Positions 48,493 to 58,278 are shown, numbered from the stretch's first letter. The stretch: 64,000 bases of DNA from Pseudomonas tremae (GCF_001401155.1 NZ_LJRO01000384.1:124001-188000); one strand, 5' to 3'. Numbers and translations are program-made. The notes: generated by a model not told the origin, from the letters alone.

Positions 48493-49466
48493 GCCTGAGC
48501 AACGACTCCCTGAACAAATCCGACATTTCGCCTGCCGTCGCGCAGCAGGCAGTCGGCTGGCTGCTGGAAATGCAGGAGGGTGCGCTGGATGCCCGACGCC
48601 AGCACGCCTGGCAGTCGTGGCTCAACGGCCACGCTGAACATCAGCGGGCCTGGGCGCACATGCAACGGGTCAATCAGCGCCTGAGCGGTCTGTCCTCGCC
48701 GCTGGCCCATGCGGCGCTCGGCGCACCGAAATCCGCGGGCCGCCGGCATGCATTGAAGCTCCTGTTGCTGCTCGGCGCGGGTTCGGTGGCAGGCTGGAGT
48801 CTGCGCGAGCAGATTGCCCTGCAACCGATGCTGGCCGACTACAGCAGTGCTGTTGGCGAACAACGCAAAGTGGCGTTGGGCGATGGCAGTCAGGTGCAAT
48901 TGAATACAGCGAGCGCGGTCGATGTGCGGTTCGATGAACAGCAGCGTCTGATCAAACTCTTGCAGGGCGAAATCCTCATGACCGCGTCGGCAGACGCGCG
49001 TCCGCTGAAGCTGCTGAGCGCCGAGGGCACAATCAGGGCTTCGACAGCCAATAGCCGTTTCAATCTGCGTCAACTGGACGGCCAGACGCAGTTGGCGGTG
49101 TTTGCCGGAACGCTTGAAATCGCCCCGGCCAACAGAAGCGACCCGAGCCTGATACTGCGGGCCAGTCAACAGGTGACGTTCAGCCGAGATGCCTGGACCA
49201 GCGTGCAGACGGTGGATGCGAGCAACGGTGCGTGGGCCGACGGCATGCTGGTGGCGTCGCGCATGAAGCTGTCCAACTTCCTCGCAGAGCTGAGTCGTTA
49301 TCGGCGCGGCCGTCTGAACTGCGACGCGAAGGTGGCCGACCTGTTGATCTCCGGCAGCTATCCGCTGGCCGACAGCGAGCGCATCCTCGACATGCTCCAG
49401 CTCGCCCTCCCCGTGCGCGTGCAGCGTTTCACCCGGTACTGGGTGAACGTGCAGGCGCGGGCTTGA
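48489..49466 (+). CDS. fecR: FecR-type sigma regulator (anti-sigma / signal transducer)
   Basis: A 325-residue inner-membrane protein. The N-terminal DUF4880-like cytoplasmic part (VAQQAVGWLLEMQEGALDAR, AWQSWLNGHAEHQRAW) binds the sigma factor. A membrane segment lies near residue 85-100 (LLLLLGAGSVAGWSL), and the periplasmic FecR domain (GEQRKVALGDGSQVQLNTAS) contacts the receptor's signalling domain. Coupled to fecI by start/stop overlap and followed 219 bases later by fecA. Confidence 0.92.
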   Translation: MSLSNDSLNKSDISPAVAQQAVGWLLEMQEGALDARRQHAWQSWLNGHAEHQRAWAHMQRVNQRLSGLSSPLAHAALGAPKSAGRRHALKLLLLLGAGSVAGWSLREQIALQPMLADYSSAVGEQRKVALGDGSQVQLNTASAVDVRFDEQQRLIKLLQGEILMTASADARPLKLLSAEGTIRASTANSRFNLRQLDGQTQLAVFAGTLEIAPANRSDPSLILRASQQVTFSRDAWTSVQTVDASNGAWADGMLVASRMKLSNFLAELSRYRRGRLNCDAKVADLLISGSYPLADSERILDMLQLALPVRVQRFTRYWVNVQARA

Positions 49467-49685
49467 TAGTAATTGCTGGTTCCCACGCCCTAAGCGCAGA
49501 AGCGCCTCGCTCCAGTTTACAGCCCGACTTCGTCAGATTCCTTCGCGATAAAAAAGCGCTTTTACGTGCGCGAGAAGCGAAAGTTGGACCTTGAAAAATA
49601 ATTTCAAAAACCGTGAGCCGTTTTCTGTTGCTCGCGTGACAGACAGGGAAAGCATCTCTCAACCTTCCGGTCAAAGGACTCTTGC
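49467..49685. other. fecR-fecA intergenic region
   Basis: It contains a decayed fragment of the GGTTCCCACGC... palindromic repeat (about 49479-49513), an AAAAGCGCTTTT palindrome near 49551-49562, and the inverted repeat TTGAAA-N5-TTTCAA at 49581-49597. The last site sits roughly where a FecI-dependent fecA promoter would be expected, but I could not confirm a -35/-10 pair. Confidence 0.45.
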
Positions 49686-52034
49686 ATGTCAGCCCGCCCT
49701 ACCCAATTTTCACCGCTGGTGCGCACGTTGCGCCATGTCATTTTTGGCGCCAGCCTGTCGGTCGGCAGCTTATCCATGGCATACGCTGCGGAAGTGGCGC
49801 CCAAGGTGTATCACATTGCGCCGAGCGAGCTTGAAGCTGCGCTGAGCCAGTTCGGCCGAGAGTCGGGCGTGCTGATTTCCTATGGTTCGCAGGTCACCAG
49901 CGGTTTGAAAAGTCGTGGGCTGGAAGGTCAATACACGCCAGAACAAGGTCTCAATGCCTTGCTTGAAGGGACCGGTCTGCAGGCGGTGGGTGATGGCAAC
50001 AACGGTTTCACGCTGCAATCGGCCAGTGCAGCTGGCGCACCGATTGAGCTGGGCGTTTCCACAGTGGTCGGTGACTGGCTGGGCGAGGCGCAGCAGACCA
50101 ATGTTTTCGAACACCCCGGGGCGCGTGACGTGATCCGCCGTGAGGAGTTCGAGCGTGTCGGGGCGACGTCGGCGCGCGAGGTGCTCAATCGCATTCCCGG
50201 CGTCAATGCACCGGACAATAACGGCACCGGCAGCCATGACATGGCGCTGAACTTCGGCATCCGCGGCCTCAACCCGCGCCTGGCGTCACGCTCCACGGTA
50301 TTGATGGACGGTATCCCGGTGCCGTTCGCGCCCTATGGTCAGCCACAGCTGTCGTTCGCGCCGATCAGCATGGGCAACATGGACGCAGTGGACGTGGTGC
50401 GTGGCGGTGGCGCAGTGCGCTATGGCCCGCAGAACGTGGGCGGCATCGTCAACTTCGTGACCCGCGCCATCCCCGACGCACCCACGCTCAAAGGCGGCAT
50501 ACAGACCGAAACCAGCCCGTCGTCCAGCCATGACGGCTTCAAGACCACCGGTAACTTGCTGGCAGGCGGCACGGCAGACAATGGCCTGGGCGGCGCGATT
50601 CTGTATTCCGGTGTACGTGGCGGTGACTGGCGCGAGCACAGCGATACCCAGATCGACGACTTGATCCTCAAAGGCAAGTACCAGATCGACGAGGCCAATA
50701 GCCTCAATGCAATGGCTCAGTATTACGACGGCGAAGCGCAGATGCCCGGCGGGCTGAACGTGGCTGACTACGATGCAGACCCGTACCAGTCGACGCGTCT
50801 CAAAGACAAATTCTGGGGCCGTCGCACGATGTTCAATTTCGGCTATCGCTACGAACAGGATGCACGCGTGTTCACCGCCAACACGTTTTTCACCAAGACC
50901 TTGCGCAGCGGCTACCTTGACCAAGGCAGCTTTGTGTCCCTGTCGCCCCGTGAATACTGGGTGCGCGGTCTGGAAACACGCTTTTCGCAAGGCTTCGCAT
51001 TGGGTGAAACCTGGCATGAAGTGGGCGTCGGCTATCGCTACATCAACGAAGCCGGTCATGAACTGCGCTATCGCGAACCTGTGACGGGCGACCTGCCGAC
51101 CACCGCCAGCCGCAACGACCGCGATACTCGGGGCGCCACCGAAGCGCATGCATTCTATATCGATGACCGGATCGACATCGGCAAGTGGACCATCACGCCG
51201 GGCGTGCGCTACGAGATGATCGACACTGCGCAGAACAACAACCTGACCAACGCCCGATACCAAGGCGACTACAGCACCGCGCTGCCTGCATTGAACGTGC
51301 TGTATCACCTGACCGACACCTGGAACCTGTACGCCAACACCGAGGGCTCGTTCGGCAGCGTGCAGTACAGCCAGATGCCCAATCGCGTTACCGGGGATGA
51401 GGTCAAACCGGAAAAAGCACGCACCTGGGAGCTGGGCACACGCTACGACAACGGCAACCTGCGGGCTGAAATCGGCGCGTTCCTGATCAACTTCGACAAC
51501 CAGTACGACAGCAACCAGACCAACGACACGGTGATTGCACGCGGCGAGACACGTCATCAAGGGATCGAAACCAGCGTCAACTACGCACTGGAAGGCCTGA
51601 GCCCGATACTGGCGGGCTACGATGTCTACGCAACTTATGCGTTCGTTGACGCGACTATTCGCGAAGACGGGCCGAACAAGGGCAATCGTGTGCCGTTCTC
51701 GTCAAAGCATAAAGGCACGATGGGCGTCAGCTATACCGAAGGGCCGTGGAAGCTGAACTTCGACAGTTCATTCCAGAGCGACCAGTTTGCCGACAACGCC
51801 AACACGGCAGCGGAAAGCACCGATGGCAGCACCGGGAAGATCCCTGGCTACATGCTGTTCAGTACCCGCGCCAACTACGATTTCGGTCCGCAGCTGTCGG
51901 ACCTCAACGTCGCAGTCGGGATGAAAAACATCTTCAACCGCCAGTATTACACCCGCTCGTTTGACGACAACAACCGCGGCAAATACGTCGGCGAACCACG
52001 CACCGTGTATGTGCAGACCTCGGTCGCATTCTAG
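49686..52034 (+). CDS. fecA: TonB-dependent ferric citrate receptor FecA
   Basis: A 782-residue outer-membrane receptor. After the signal peptide (ends near AYAA) a secretin/TonB short N-terminal signalling domain (YHIAPSELEAALSQFGRESG) lies at about residues 42-115. The plug domain follows, with HPGARDVIRREEF, RSTVLMDGIPVPFAPYGQPQ and VRYGPQNVGGIVNFVTRAIP; this plug is strikingly like E. coli FecA. The barrel ends QTSVAF with terminal Phe. It imports iron-citrate and signals to FecR/FecI, encoded just upstream. Confidence 0.9.
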   Translation: MSARPTQFSPLVRTLRHVIFGASLSVGSLSMAYAAEVAPKVYHIAPSELEAALSQFGRESGVLISYGSQVTSGLKSRGLEGQYTPEQGLNALLEGTGLQAVGDGNNGFTLQSASAAGAPIELGVSTVVGDWLGEAQQTNVFEHPGARDVIRREEFERVGATSAREVLNRIPGVNAPDNNGTGSHDMALNFGIRGLNPRLASRSTVLMDGIPVPFAPYGQPQLSFAPISMGNMDAVDVVRGGGAVRYGPQNVGGIVNFVTRAIPDAPTLKGGIQTETSPSSSHDGFKTTGNLLAGGTADNGLGGAILYSGVRGGDWREHSDTQIDDLILKGKYQIDEANSLNAMAQYYDGEAQMPGGLNVADYDADPYQSTRLKDKFWGRRTMFNFGYRYEQDARVFTANTFFTKTLRSGYLDQGSFVSLSPREYWVRGLETRFSQGFALGETWHEVGVGYRYINEAGHELRYREPVTGDLPTTASRNDRDTRGATEAHAFYIDDRIDIGKWTITPGVRYEMIDTAQNNNLTNARYQGDYSTALPALNVLYHLTDTWNLYANTEGSFGSVQYSQMPNRVTGDEVKPEKARTWELGTRYDNGNLRAEIGAFLINFDNQYDSNQTNDTVIARGETRHQGIETSVNYALEGLSPILAGYDVYATYAFVDATIREDGPNKGNRVPFSSKHKGTMGVSYTEGPWKLNFDSSFQSDQFADNANTAAESTDGSTGKIPGYMLFSTRANYDFGPQLSDLNVAVGMKNIFNRQYYTRSFDDNNRGKYVGEPRTVYVQTSVAF

Positions 52035-52104
52035 TTTTCAGAAAAACACAGGGCTCAAGAGCAGTACCATGCGGCCTGGAGAAACACTTACGGTCTGGAG
52101 AAAC

Positions 52105-52223
52105 AATCGTGCCCATGCTCCGCGTGGGCATGCATTTCCGGACGCTCTGCGTCCGATCCTCAGCAAGTGGCGCCGCGCAGACGCGGGGCGTCACGAAATG
52201 CAGTACCACGCTGAAGCGTGAGT
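52105..52223. repeat. Composite palindromic repeat element
   Basis: About 120 bases of nested palindromes. Outer arms are TGCATTTC (52131-52138) and GAAATGCA (52195-52202). Internal hairpins are TGCCCA-N9-TGGGCA, GGACGC-TCT-GCGTCC (52140-52154) and CACGCT-GA-AGCGTG (52207-52220). This style of element is common between genes in P. syringae genomes and is noncoding. It separates convergent fecA and the frameshifted receptor. Confidence 0.75.
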
Positions 52224-52242
52224 AACGAGAAGCAAACTCCTG

Positions 52243-54745
52243 TTACCAGCGATAGGTAGCACTCGCCTGCACGGTGCGTTGCGAGCCGTACCAGCACCAT
52301 GAGTACGTGTAGCAGGACGCGACGTATTCCTTGTTGGTCAGGTTGGTGACGTTCAGCGCCAGTCGCAGGTTGTCCATCGTGTTGCTGATGTTTGGAATGT
52401 CGTAATGCACGACAGCGTCGAACAAGGTGTAACCCGGCACTTTCAAGGTGTTGGCTTCATCGCCCCAGCTTGCGCCCACATAACGCGCCCCGCCGCCCAC
52501 GCCAGCACCTTTCAGTTGCCCGTCATGAAACGTGTAATCAGCCCATGCCGATGCCGTGTGGCGGGGGATCGCAGGCGCGGTGGTGCCCTTGACCGCCACT
52601 TCACGTCCCGGCGCGTCATCGATGATGCCTGACGTCACGTTGACCGCGTTATTGGACTTGGTCACCCGGTTGTCCAAGTAGGCATAAGCAGCGGTGATGT
52701 CCAGGTTGTCGTTCAGACTGGCCTTGCCTTCCAGTTCGAAACCACGAGACTGCACCTCGCCGGTCTGCACCTGGCACACCGAGCCATTGCACATGTTGCC
52801 TTCCGGGTCCTGGGTCAGCACGTTGGATCGGCGCAGGTCGAAAATCGCGGCAGTGATAAAACTGTTGCTGCCAGGCGGCTGGTATTTGACGCCCAGTTCG
52901 TATTGCGTGCCTTCGGTCGGATCGAACAATGAGCCATCCAGCCCTGTACCGCTCTGCGGCTCGAAGGATTCCGAATAACTGACGTAAGGCGCTAACCCGT
53001 TATCGAACAGGTAAACCAGGCCCATGCGCCCGGTGAATGCTTCGCTGTCGGCAGAAGACCGGGTTTTTACGCGCGACGTCAGGTTGCTGGAACTGTTGCT
53101 GCTCTCTGCCCAGTCGTAGCGACCGCCCATCAACAGCACCCACTTGTCCCACTTCAACTGCTCCTGCAGATACAAGCCTTTCTGCTGATCACGCTGCGTG
53201 CCGGACTCGGTATAGGCAGGCACCTCGACGGGCGAACCATAGACCGGATCGAAGATATCCAGCGTCGGCCCTGTGCCGTAGCCGGCCTTGGTGTCGGTGC
53301 TGGTGTTCTGGTAATCCGCACCCAGCAACAGCGTGTGCTGCAGCGGGCCGGTGTCAAAACTGGCCTGCATCTGATTATCGAGCGTGTACGAATCCAGGTT
53401 CACGTCAGTGGCGATGGTGGCCCGCCGGGAGGTGCGATAGTCGGTCTCCAGAGTGCCCCAGCCGTTATAGATACTTCGATAAAGCCCTTCGCTGCGCATA
53501 TAGCGGGCGTTCTGGCGGAAGGTCCAGACGTTGTTCAGATGATGTTCGAACATGTAACCCACTGCGTGATATTCACGGTCACTCTTTTCGAAGTCTTTCT
53601 CGCCATCATAGAAATCGAAGTCGATGTGCCGCCCGGTCGGACTGTTCACGACTGAGCCGTAAGCAGGCATGGAGCCATAAGAAGCGCCCTTGGGGTCGCT
53701 CTGATAATTGGCCAGCAAGGTCAGCGAAGTGGCGTCATCAGGCCGCCAGGTGAATGCCGAGGCGATAGACTGACGACGCGTCTCGGTGTGTTCGATCTGG
53801 CCGTCGGCATCATCGTACAGACCGGACAGACGATAAGAGTAAACGCCCTGATCATCGACAGGGCCGCCAAAATCGAAGGTGGTGCGTTTCTTGTTGAAGG
53901 TGCCGTAGGTCAGGCCGATCTCATGAAATGGCGTGTCGGTAGGCAACTTACTGACCATGTTCACCACCCCGCTGGGGCTGGCCTGACCGTACAGCACAGA
54001 TGCAGGACCGCGCAGCACTTCCACCCGTTCCAGATCGAACGCGTCCTTTTGCGGCGCGGCGTCGCGATTGCCTGGCATGCGCAGGCCGTCCAGATACAAC
54101 TCGGGCGAGAAGCCACGGATGCTCAGCATGTCCAGACGCGACGCCGTAGAGCCACGTGTCTCAGGCACCACAGCGGCGCTGTAACGCAACATCTGACTGA
54201 GATTCTCCGCCCCTTGAGCTTTCATCTGATCCTTGGTCACGACCGAAATCGATTGCGGGGTTTCGATCAGCGCTGTGTCGGTCTTGGTCGCCGACAGCCC
54301 GCGTGTAGCCACATAACCGGTCACGGGCCCGGTGGGCGGTCTCGAATTGAGACGCGCCGCTGATGTTGGTGGCCTGCAACTCCATCGAACCCTCGATAGC
54401 CTCCGGCGCCGCCTCGATGCGATAGCGATTGGCCGACAATGCCCTCGCGCGCAAGCCACTGCCGCCGAGCAACCGGGCAATCGCTTCGTCGGTGCTGTAC
54501 GTACCCTGCAGCCCGGTGCTGCGCTTACCCCGCGTAAGCGCCGGGTCGAATGCCAGCGCAAGGCCCGCCTGCTCCGAAAAGCTATTGAGCACCTGGCCCA
54601 GATCCCCGGCCGGTATCGAAAAGCTGCGCGCCGCAGTGACGTCCTGATTCGGTACTGAGGATTCGGCTGCGTGCAACGGCATCGCCGCACAGGCCATCAG
54701 AACGGCAAGTGCCAAGGGGTGCAGCGAACTGGCGGGACGGGGCAT
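52243..54745 (-). pseudogene. TonB-dependent siderophore receptor (ferrichrome/hydroxamate type), frameshifted
   Basis: Two overlapping frames together encode one receptor of about 833 residues. The N-terminal frame starts MPRPASSLHPLALAVLMACA (ATG at 54745), has a signal peptide and a short signalling domain (SFSIPAGDLGQVLNSFSEQA). It runs out of frame after GASQFETA. The other frame continues TGPVTGYVATRGLSATKT with plug (TPQSISVVTKDQM) and barrel, ending CYTYSWCWYGSQRTV...YRW like FhuA-type receptors. One extra base at the GGG of 54334-54336 (CCC on the coding strand) accounts for the shift; the total length is a multiple of three plus one. It could be a recent mutation or a sequencing error. 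The rest of the gene is intact. Confidence 0.88.
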
Positions 54746-54990
54746 GACAGATCCTTGGTATCGATTGGGTTTCCTTAGCCATGACGCACACGGTCGCAAA
54801 ACGGACAGGGAATGAGAGGGATTTACATTCAAATGATCGTCAGAAATTTTACGTCGAAATATTTCTTACACATTGGGGTTGAATTGTCTGTCCATTGGCG
54901 CCAACACTGTGAATGAGCGCAAACGAAATCGATTCCGCACGGGATCGCACTGTCCAGCCTCACACGAGCAAGCCCTAATAAGGATTAACT

Positions 54991-55419
54991 ATGCAAATCC
55001 AGGTCAATAGCGATAATCACATCGAAAGCAGTATCCGACTGGAGGAGTGGGTTCGTACCACCGTTGAAAGCACGCTCGCACATTACGATGAAAACCTGAC
55101 TCGCGTGGAAGTCCATATCCGCGATGAAAACGGCGACAAGCCCGGCCCGCACGACATCAAGTGCCAGATGGAAGCCCGGCCCAAAGGTCACCAGCCCATT
55201 TCTGTTTCCCACAAGGCCGATACGGTAGATCAGGCCGTGGACGGTGCTGCCGTGAAGCTTGATCACGCTCTGGAGCACCTGTTTGGCAAGCTGCGCGGCA
55301 AGCGCAGTGCCGCGCCTGCTCTGGCCGAGCAGGACGACGATCCGGTCAGCCCGGATGCATTGCTTGAAGAAGAATTTCTGGAAAAAGAGCAGGAGAAAGA
55401 AGCTGCTCGTCTGAGCTGA
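54991..55419 (+). CDS. HPF/RaiA-family ribosome-associated protein
   Basis: A 142-residue protein. The first 105 residues follow the hibernation-promoting-factor fold (MQIQVNSDNHIESS, ESTLAHYDENLTRVEVHIRDENG, CQMEARPKGHQPISVSHKA, TVDQAVDGAAVKLDHALEHL). An acidic tail (EEEFLEKEQEKEAARLS) follows. The family binds 30S ribosomes in stationary phase or stress. The gene is on the strand opposite to both flanking iron-transport genes and ends at a bidirectional terminator. Confidence 0.85.
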   Translation: MQIQVNSDNHIESSIRLEEWVRTTVESTLAHYDENLTRVEVHIRDENGDKPGPHDIKCQMEARPKGHQPISVSHKADTVDQAVDGAAVKLDHALEHLFGKLRGKRSAAPALAEQDDDPVSPDALLEEEFLEKEQEKEAARLS

Positions 55420-55445
55420 GGTATGGCTGACACGTTTTGCAAATA

Positions 55446-55477
55446 AAAGGGCGAACCTGCGAGGGTTCGCCCTTTTT
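55446..55477 (+). terminator. Bidirectional terminator between hpf and fecR2
   Basis: Stem AAAGGGCGAACC / GGTTCGCCCTTT (12 bp) with a 6-nt loop, flanked by A-rich bases on one side and T5 on the other. It can serve both the hpf gene and the convergent fecR gene. Confidence 0.92.
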
Positions 55478-55503
55478 CATTGTCGGCGCCGTTGACCCGC
55501 GGC

Positions 55504-56466
55504 TTATCGATTCGTCGGTTTGACGATTACCAGCAGGTCGGTGAAGCGCTCGACCGTGATCGGCAGATTATCGGCCAGAGTAGCCAACGCAGCGTCGGTG
55601 TCATCAAGGCGGAATACGCCTGATACGCGCAGGCCTTCCAGCGCCTGTGCATCAAAACGCAACATACCGTGGCGGTAAACCGCCAGGGCTCGCAACACCT
55701 CACTCAAAGGACGGTCATCCACCTTGAGCAAGCCACGTGTCCAGGCCGCAGGATCCTGGTTGTCCAGGGGATGCGGCACCTGCACTCGCCCATCCTTGAG
55801 CAAAGCCTGCTGACCGGTGGCCACATTCACCACGTCTGCCGTGTTGGCTTGAGCGGCAATAGCCGATTCCAGCACGCTGACAGTGGTGCCCTCCTCTCCC
55901 CGCTGCACCAGAAAGCGTGTGCCCAGTGCGGTGATCGTGCCTTGATCGGTGCGCACCACAAACGGTCGCTGCACATCTTTGGCCATCTCAACCCACAGTT
56001 CGCCTTGCAGCAACTCGACCACGCGTTGCCGTCCATCGAATTTTACATTCAGTGCCGAACCGCTGTTGAGCTGCACCTGGCTGCCATCGGCGAGAGCGAA
56101 TTGTCGTCTTTCGCCAACCTCAGTGTGTTGATCGGCCATCCATACCGGCAGTTGTTCAGCGCCCATCCAGCCACACACCAGAACACCGATCAATGCCACT
56201 GCCCGGACAATGCGGGAGGTCGGTTTCGGTCCCGCAGACACGAAAGTCTGACGCAGTGCAGCACGCTTCGGAGGGTCGGACAACTCATCGAAACTGCCCC
56301 ACAGCGACTGCATCCGCGACAGCGCCAGCTCGTGTGCGGGGTCAGCCTGGCGCCATTGTTCGAAGGCCGTTCTGTCAGCCGCGCTTACCGGTTCGTCATG
56401 CATCAAAGCCAACCAGGAAGCGGCCTCGGTGATCATCAGCTCGGAGGGTTCACGAATGTCGCTCAT
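55504..56466 (-). CDS. FecR-type sigma regulator (second set)
   Basis: A 320-residue anti-sigma/signal transducer with the same architecture as the first fecR: N-terminal DUF4880-like helices (AASWLALMHDEPVSAADRTA), a membrane segment (AVALIGVLVCGWMGA) near residue 90 and the periplasmic FecR domain (GERRQFALADGSQVQLNSGS). The C-terminal STN-like segment is AVYRHGMLRFDAQALEGL. It overlaps the sigma-factor gene by 4 bases. The expected receptor partner is the frameshifted TonB receptor beyond hpf. Confidence 0.9.
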   Translation of the reverse strand: MSDIREPSELMITEAASWLALMHDEPVSAADRTAFEQWRQADPAHELALSRMQSLWGSFDELSDPPKRAALRQTFVSAGPKPTSRIVRAVALIGVLVCGWMGAEQLPVWMADQHTEVGERRQFALADGSQVQLNSGSALNVKFDGRQRVVELLQGELWVEMAKDVQRPFVVRTDQGTITALGTRFLVQRGEEGTTVSVLESAIAAQANTADVVNVATGQQALLKDGRVQVPHPLDNQDPAAWTRGLLKVDDRPLSEVLRALAVYRHGMLRFDAQALEGLRVSGVFRLDDTDAALATLADNLPITVERFTDLLVIVKPTNR

Positions 56467-57005
56467 GCAAAATGGCCCGAACCGTGCAGTGTCTTGTAGC
56501 AGTGCACCATGACGCTTGCCATGTACTGCTTCACCATGCTGGAGGACACACCCAAGTGAGTGGCGATTTCGCTGTACGTCAGTCCATCAAGGCGATGGAG
56601 CAAAAAGGCCTGCCGCGGTTTCTCGGGCAAGCCTTCGAGCATCCGGGCGACCCGCTCCAGTATCTGCAGTGCGACGTGGATCGCTTCAGGGCTAGGAATG
56701 CTGGCTTCGTCGGCATGCAACGCCAGTGCGTCCAGGTAAGCACGTTCGACCTTGCGTCGCCGGGTCCCGTCAATCAGCAGCCGCGTGGCGGTCGTCGCCA
56801 GAAAAGCGCGCGGCTCCTTGAAATTGAGCGGTTCGGTCAGAGCAAGAATTCGCACAAAAGCATCATGCGCGAGGTCAGCGGCCCGGTGCGAGCAGCCCAG
56901 CTTTTTCCGCAGCCAGCCGTGCAACCACGCATGGTGATCGCTATAGAGCTCGGTCATTTGCTGGCGACGACGCAAATCGTCATCAACGGCGGAAAAGTCA
57001 CGCAT
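56463..57005 (-). CDS. FecI-family ECF sigma factor (second set)
   Basis: A 180-residue ECF sigma factor of the iron-starvation group. Region 2 is seen in LGCSHRAADLAHDAFVRIL and EPRAFLATTATRLLIDGTRR. Region 4 is GLPEKPRQAFLLHRLDGLTYSEIATHLGVSSSMVKQYM. An alternative ATG at 56957 (MTELYSDHH) would match the usual family start better, so the first 16 residues are uncertain. A Fur-like box lies 20-38 bases upstream of the 57005 start. Confidence 0.9.
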   Translation of the reverse strand: MRDFSAVDDDLRRRQQMTELYSDHHAWLHGWLRKKLGCSHRAADLAHDAFVRILALTEPLNFKEPRAFLATTATRLLIDGTRRRKVERAYLDALALHADEASIPSPEAIHVALQILERVARMLEGLPEKPRQAFLLHRLDGLTYSEIATHLGVSSSMVKQYMASVMVHCYKTLHGSGHFA

Positions 57006-57024
57006 ACGTCAACGCTTCTCAAAC

Positions 57025-57043
57025 ACGAAAAATTATCATTAAC
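57025..57043 (-). promoter_or_regulatory. Fur-like box upstream of the second fecI
   Basis: On the minus strand GTTAATGATAATTTTTCGT carries the core TAATGATAAT of the Fur consensus in an AT-rich setting, immediately upstream of the sigma-factor start. Confidence 0.68.
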
Positions 57044-57169
57044 GCGAAAGATGACATCAAAACCCATCAGCAGCAAGCGCAGGAGTAACGCAACCGCTGA
57101 TCTGTCATCGAGAACCAAAAGGACGAATACCCGGTCAACTTACGCAGAACCATTGAGCAGGTGAATGAT

Positions 57170-57502
57170 ATGGACAATCCTTTTCAGATGATCACGGACA
57201 CTTTTCACCCCGATTATCGGGTGAATCTGAGCATTCAAGGGCTGGACGGCAGCATCATGCTGACTCTTTCCAACGAGTGTGGAGTTGTTGCCAAGCGCCT
57301 GATCAGCGCCGCACAGCGAAACGACCCACAACGCCTGCGCAAGCTTATCGAAAGCGTGCAGTTCGGCATCGCCATCGAGCGCGGCGAGAGTGCGATCAAG
57401 TTCCTCGCGGCGATGACCGATAACGCGACACTGCAGAAAACAACAATGCCTGCGAATGGTCCGTGGTCACGAAATCAGGCAACGGTGACCGCCGGGGCTT
57501 GA
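57170..57502 (+). CDS. DUF3509 family protein
   Basis: A 110-residue cytoplasmic protein with no signal or membrane segment. I recognise MDNPFQMITDTFHPDYRVNL, GVVAKRLISAAQRNDPQRL and the final GIAIERGESAIKFLAAM as the Pseudomonas-restricted DUF3509 family, whose function is not known to me. The ATG at 57170 has an AGGTG Shine-Dalgarno; a GTG at 57161 is in frame. Confidence 0.78.
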   Translation: MDNPFQMITDTFHPDYRVNLSIQGLDGSIMLTLSNECGVVAKRLISAAQRNDPQRLRKLIESVQFGIAIERGESAIKFLAAMTDNATLQKTTMPANGPWSRNQATVTAGA

Positions 57503-57884
57503 TGCGCACTCACCCTGACCATCAGTCTTTCTTGCTGTAAACAGGTGAGCCTGGCATTGGCTTGCCTGTTTTGGGGTCGAGCATCATGGCCTTGGCCAGT
57601 TGCTCGATCAACGCTTCGGAGTGCTTGGGTGGCTGGATGCTCCGCATCGCTTAGCTTGAAATGTCCAAGCATATTGCCGTTTTGCAAGTTGATGTAACCC
57701 GCCCCTGAAGCAGCAAACCATCTCGGAAGTGAACATAATCAAGGCCTTGCGCCACCACGTGCCCTCCCTCAGGTTCAGCAAAAGTACAGATACGACCTGC
57801 TAAAACAATCCTTGCAGAAACATTCGAGCGACTGGGCATGACGTTCAGCGCCACTGCACCTGCGGATGATTCCGAGGAGGCAAC
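57503..57884. other. Intergenic stretch with decayed minus-strand coding traces
   Basis: No intact gene. On the minus strand two frames give protein-like text without a complete reading frame. Around 57700-57850 it reads VLAGRICTFAEPEGG and GLDYVHFRDGLLL, which resembles an NTF2/SnoaL-like fragment. At 57522-57647 there is a 41-codon frame ending MPGSPVYSKKD. Both look like remains of a degraded gene or genes; a real 41-residue protein cannot be excluded. Confidence 0.4.
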
Positions 57885-58217
57885 ATGTTCTTACGTTACG
57901 GGGTATTGATCGCATCGCTTGCGATAGCGTCAGGTTGTGTCGAGGAGCGGGTCGTGCATGAACGATCACACGTACATCATGAATACGTCGAGGAAGTGAT
58001 TGCGCCGCAAGCGCCACCAGAACGCGTGATCGAAGTGGAGCCTGCGCCTCGCGCCGGCTATGTATGGGCACGCGGTTACTGGCACTGGAACGGTGAGCGA
58101 TACGTGCCGGTTCACGGTCACTGGGAAGCGGAACGTCCCGGTTATCGCTATGTGCATCCGCACTGGGAAAGCGCGGGTGATGGCTGGCACTGGCATGCCG
58201 GAGCCTGGCTCAACTAG
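57885..58217 (+). CDS. YXWGXW-repeat lipoprotein
   Basis: A 110-residue exported lipoprotein. The lipobox is LAIASGC near residue 18. The C-terminal half is built of aromatic/His repeats of the YXWGXW type (GYVWARGYWHWNGERYV, HGHWEAERPGYRYV, HPHWESAGDGWHWHAGAW). A role at the cell envelope is likely but the function is unknown. The Shine-Dalgarno GAGGAGG is strong. Confidence 0.82.
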   Translation: MFLRYGVLIASLAIASGCVEERVVHERSHVHHEYVEEVIAPQAPPERVIEVEPAPRAGYVWARGYWHWNGERYVPVHGHWEAERPGYRYVHPHWESAGDGWHWHAGAWLN

Positions 58218-58278
58218 GCATCTCTTATCGGTGACAGGCGCTTGGCGACATCTTTCATGGATGCCGCCAGTGCGTCGA

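Noticed and set aside
54334-54336. Phase-variable homopolymer switch in the siderophore receptor
   Set aside because: Three bases is too short for slipped-strand switching; a point insertion or sequencing error is more likely.
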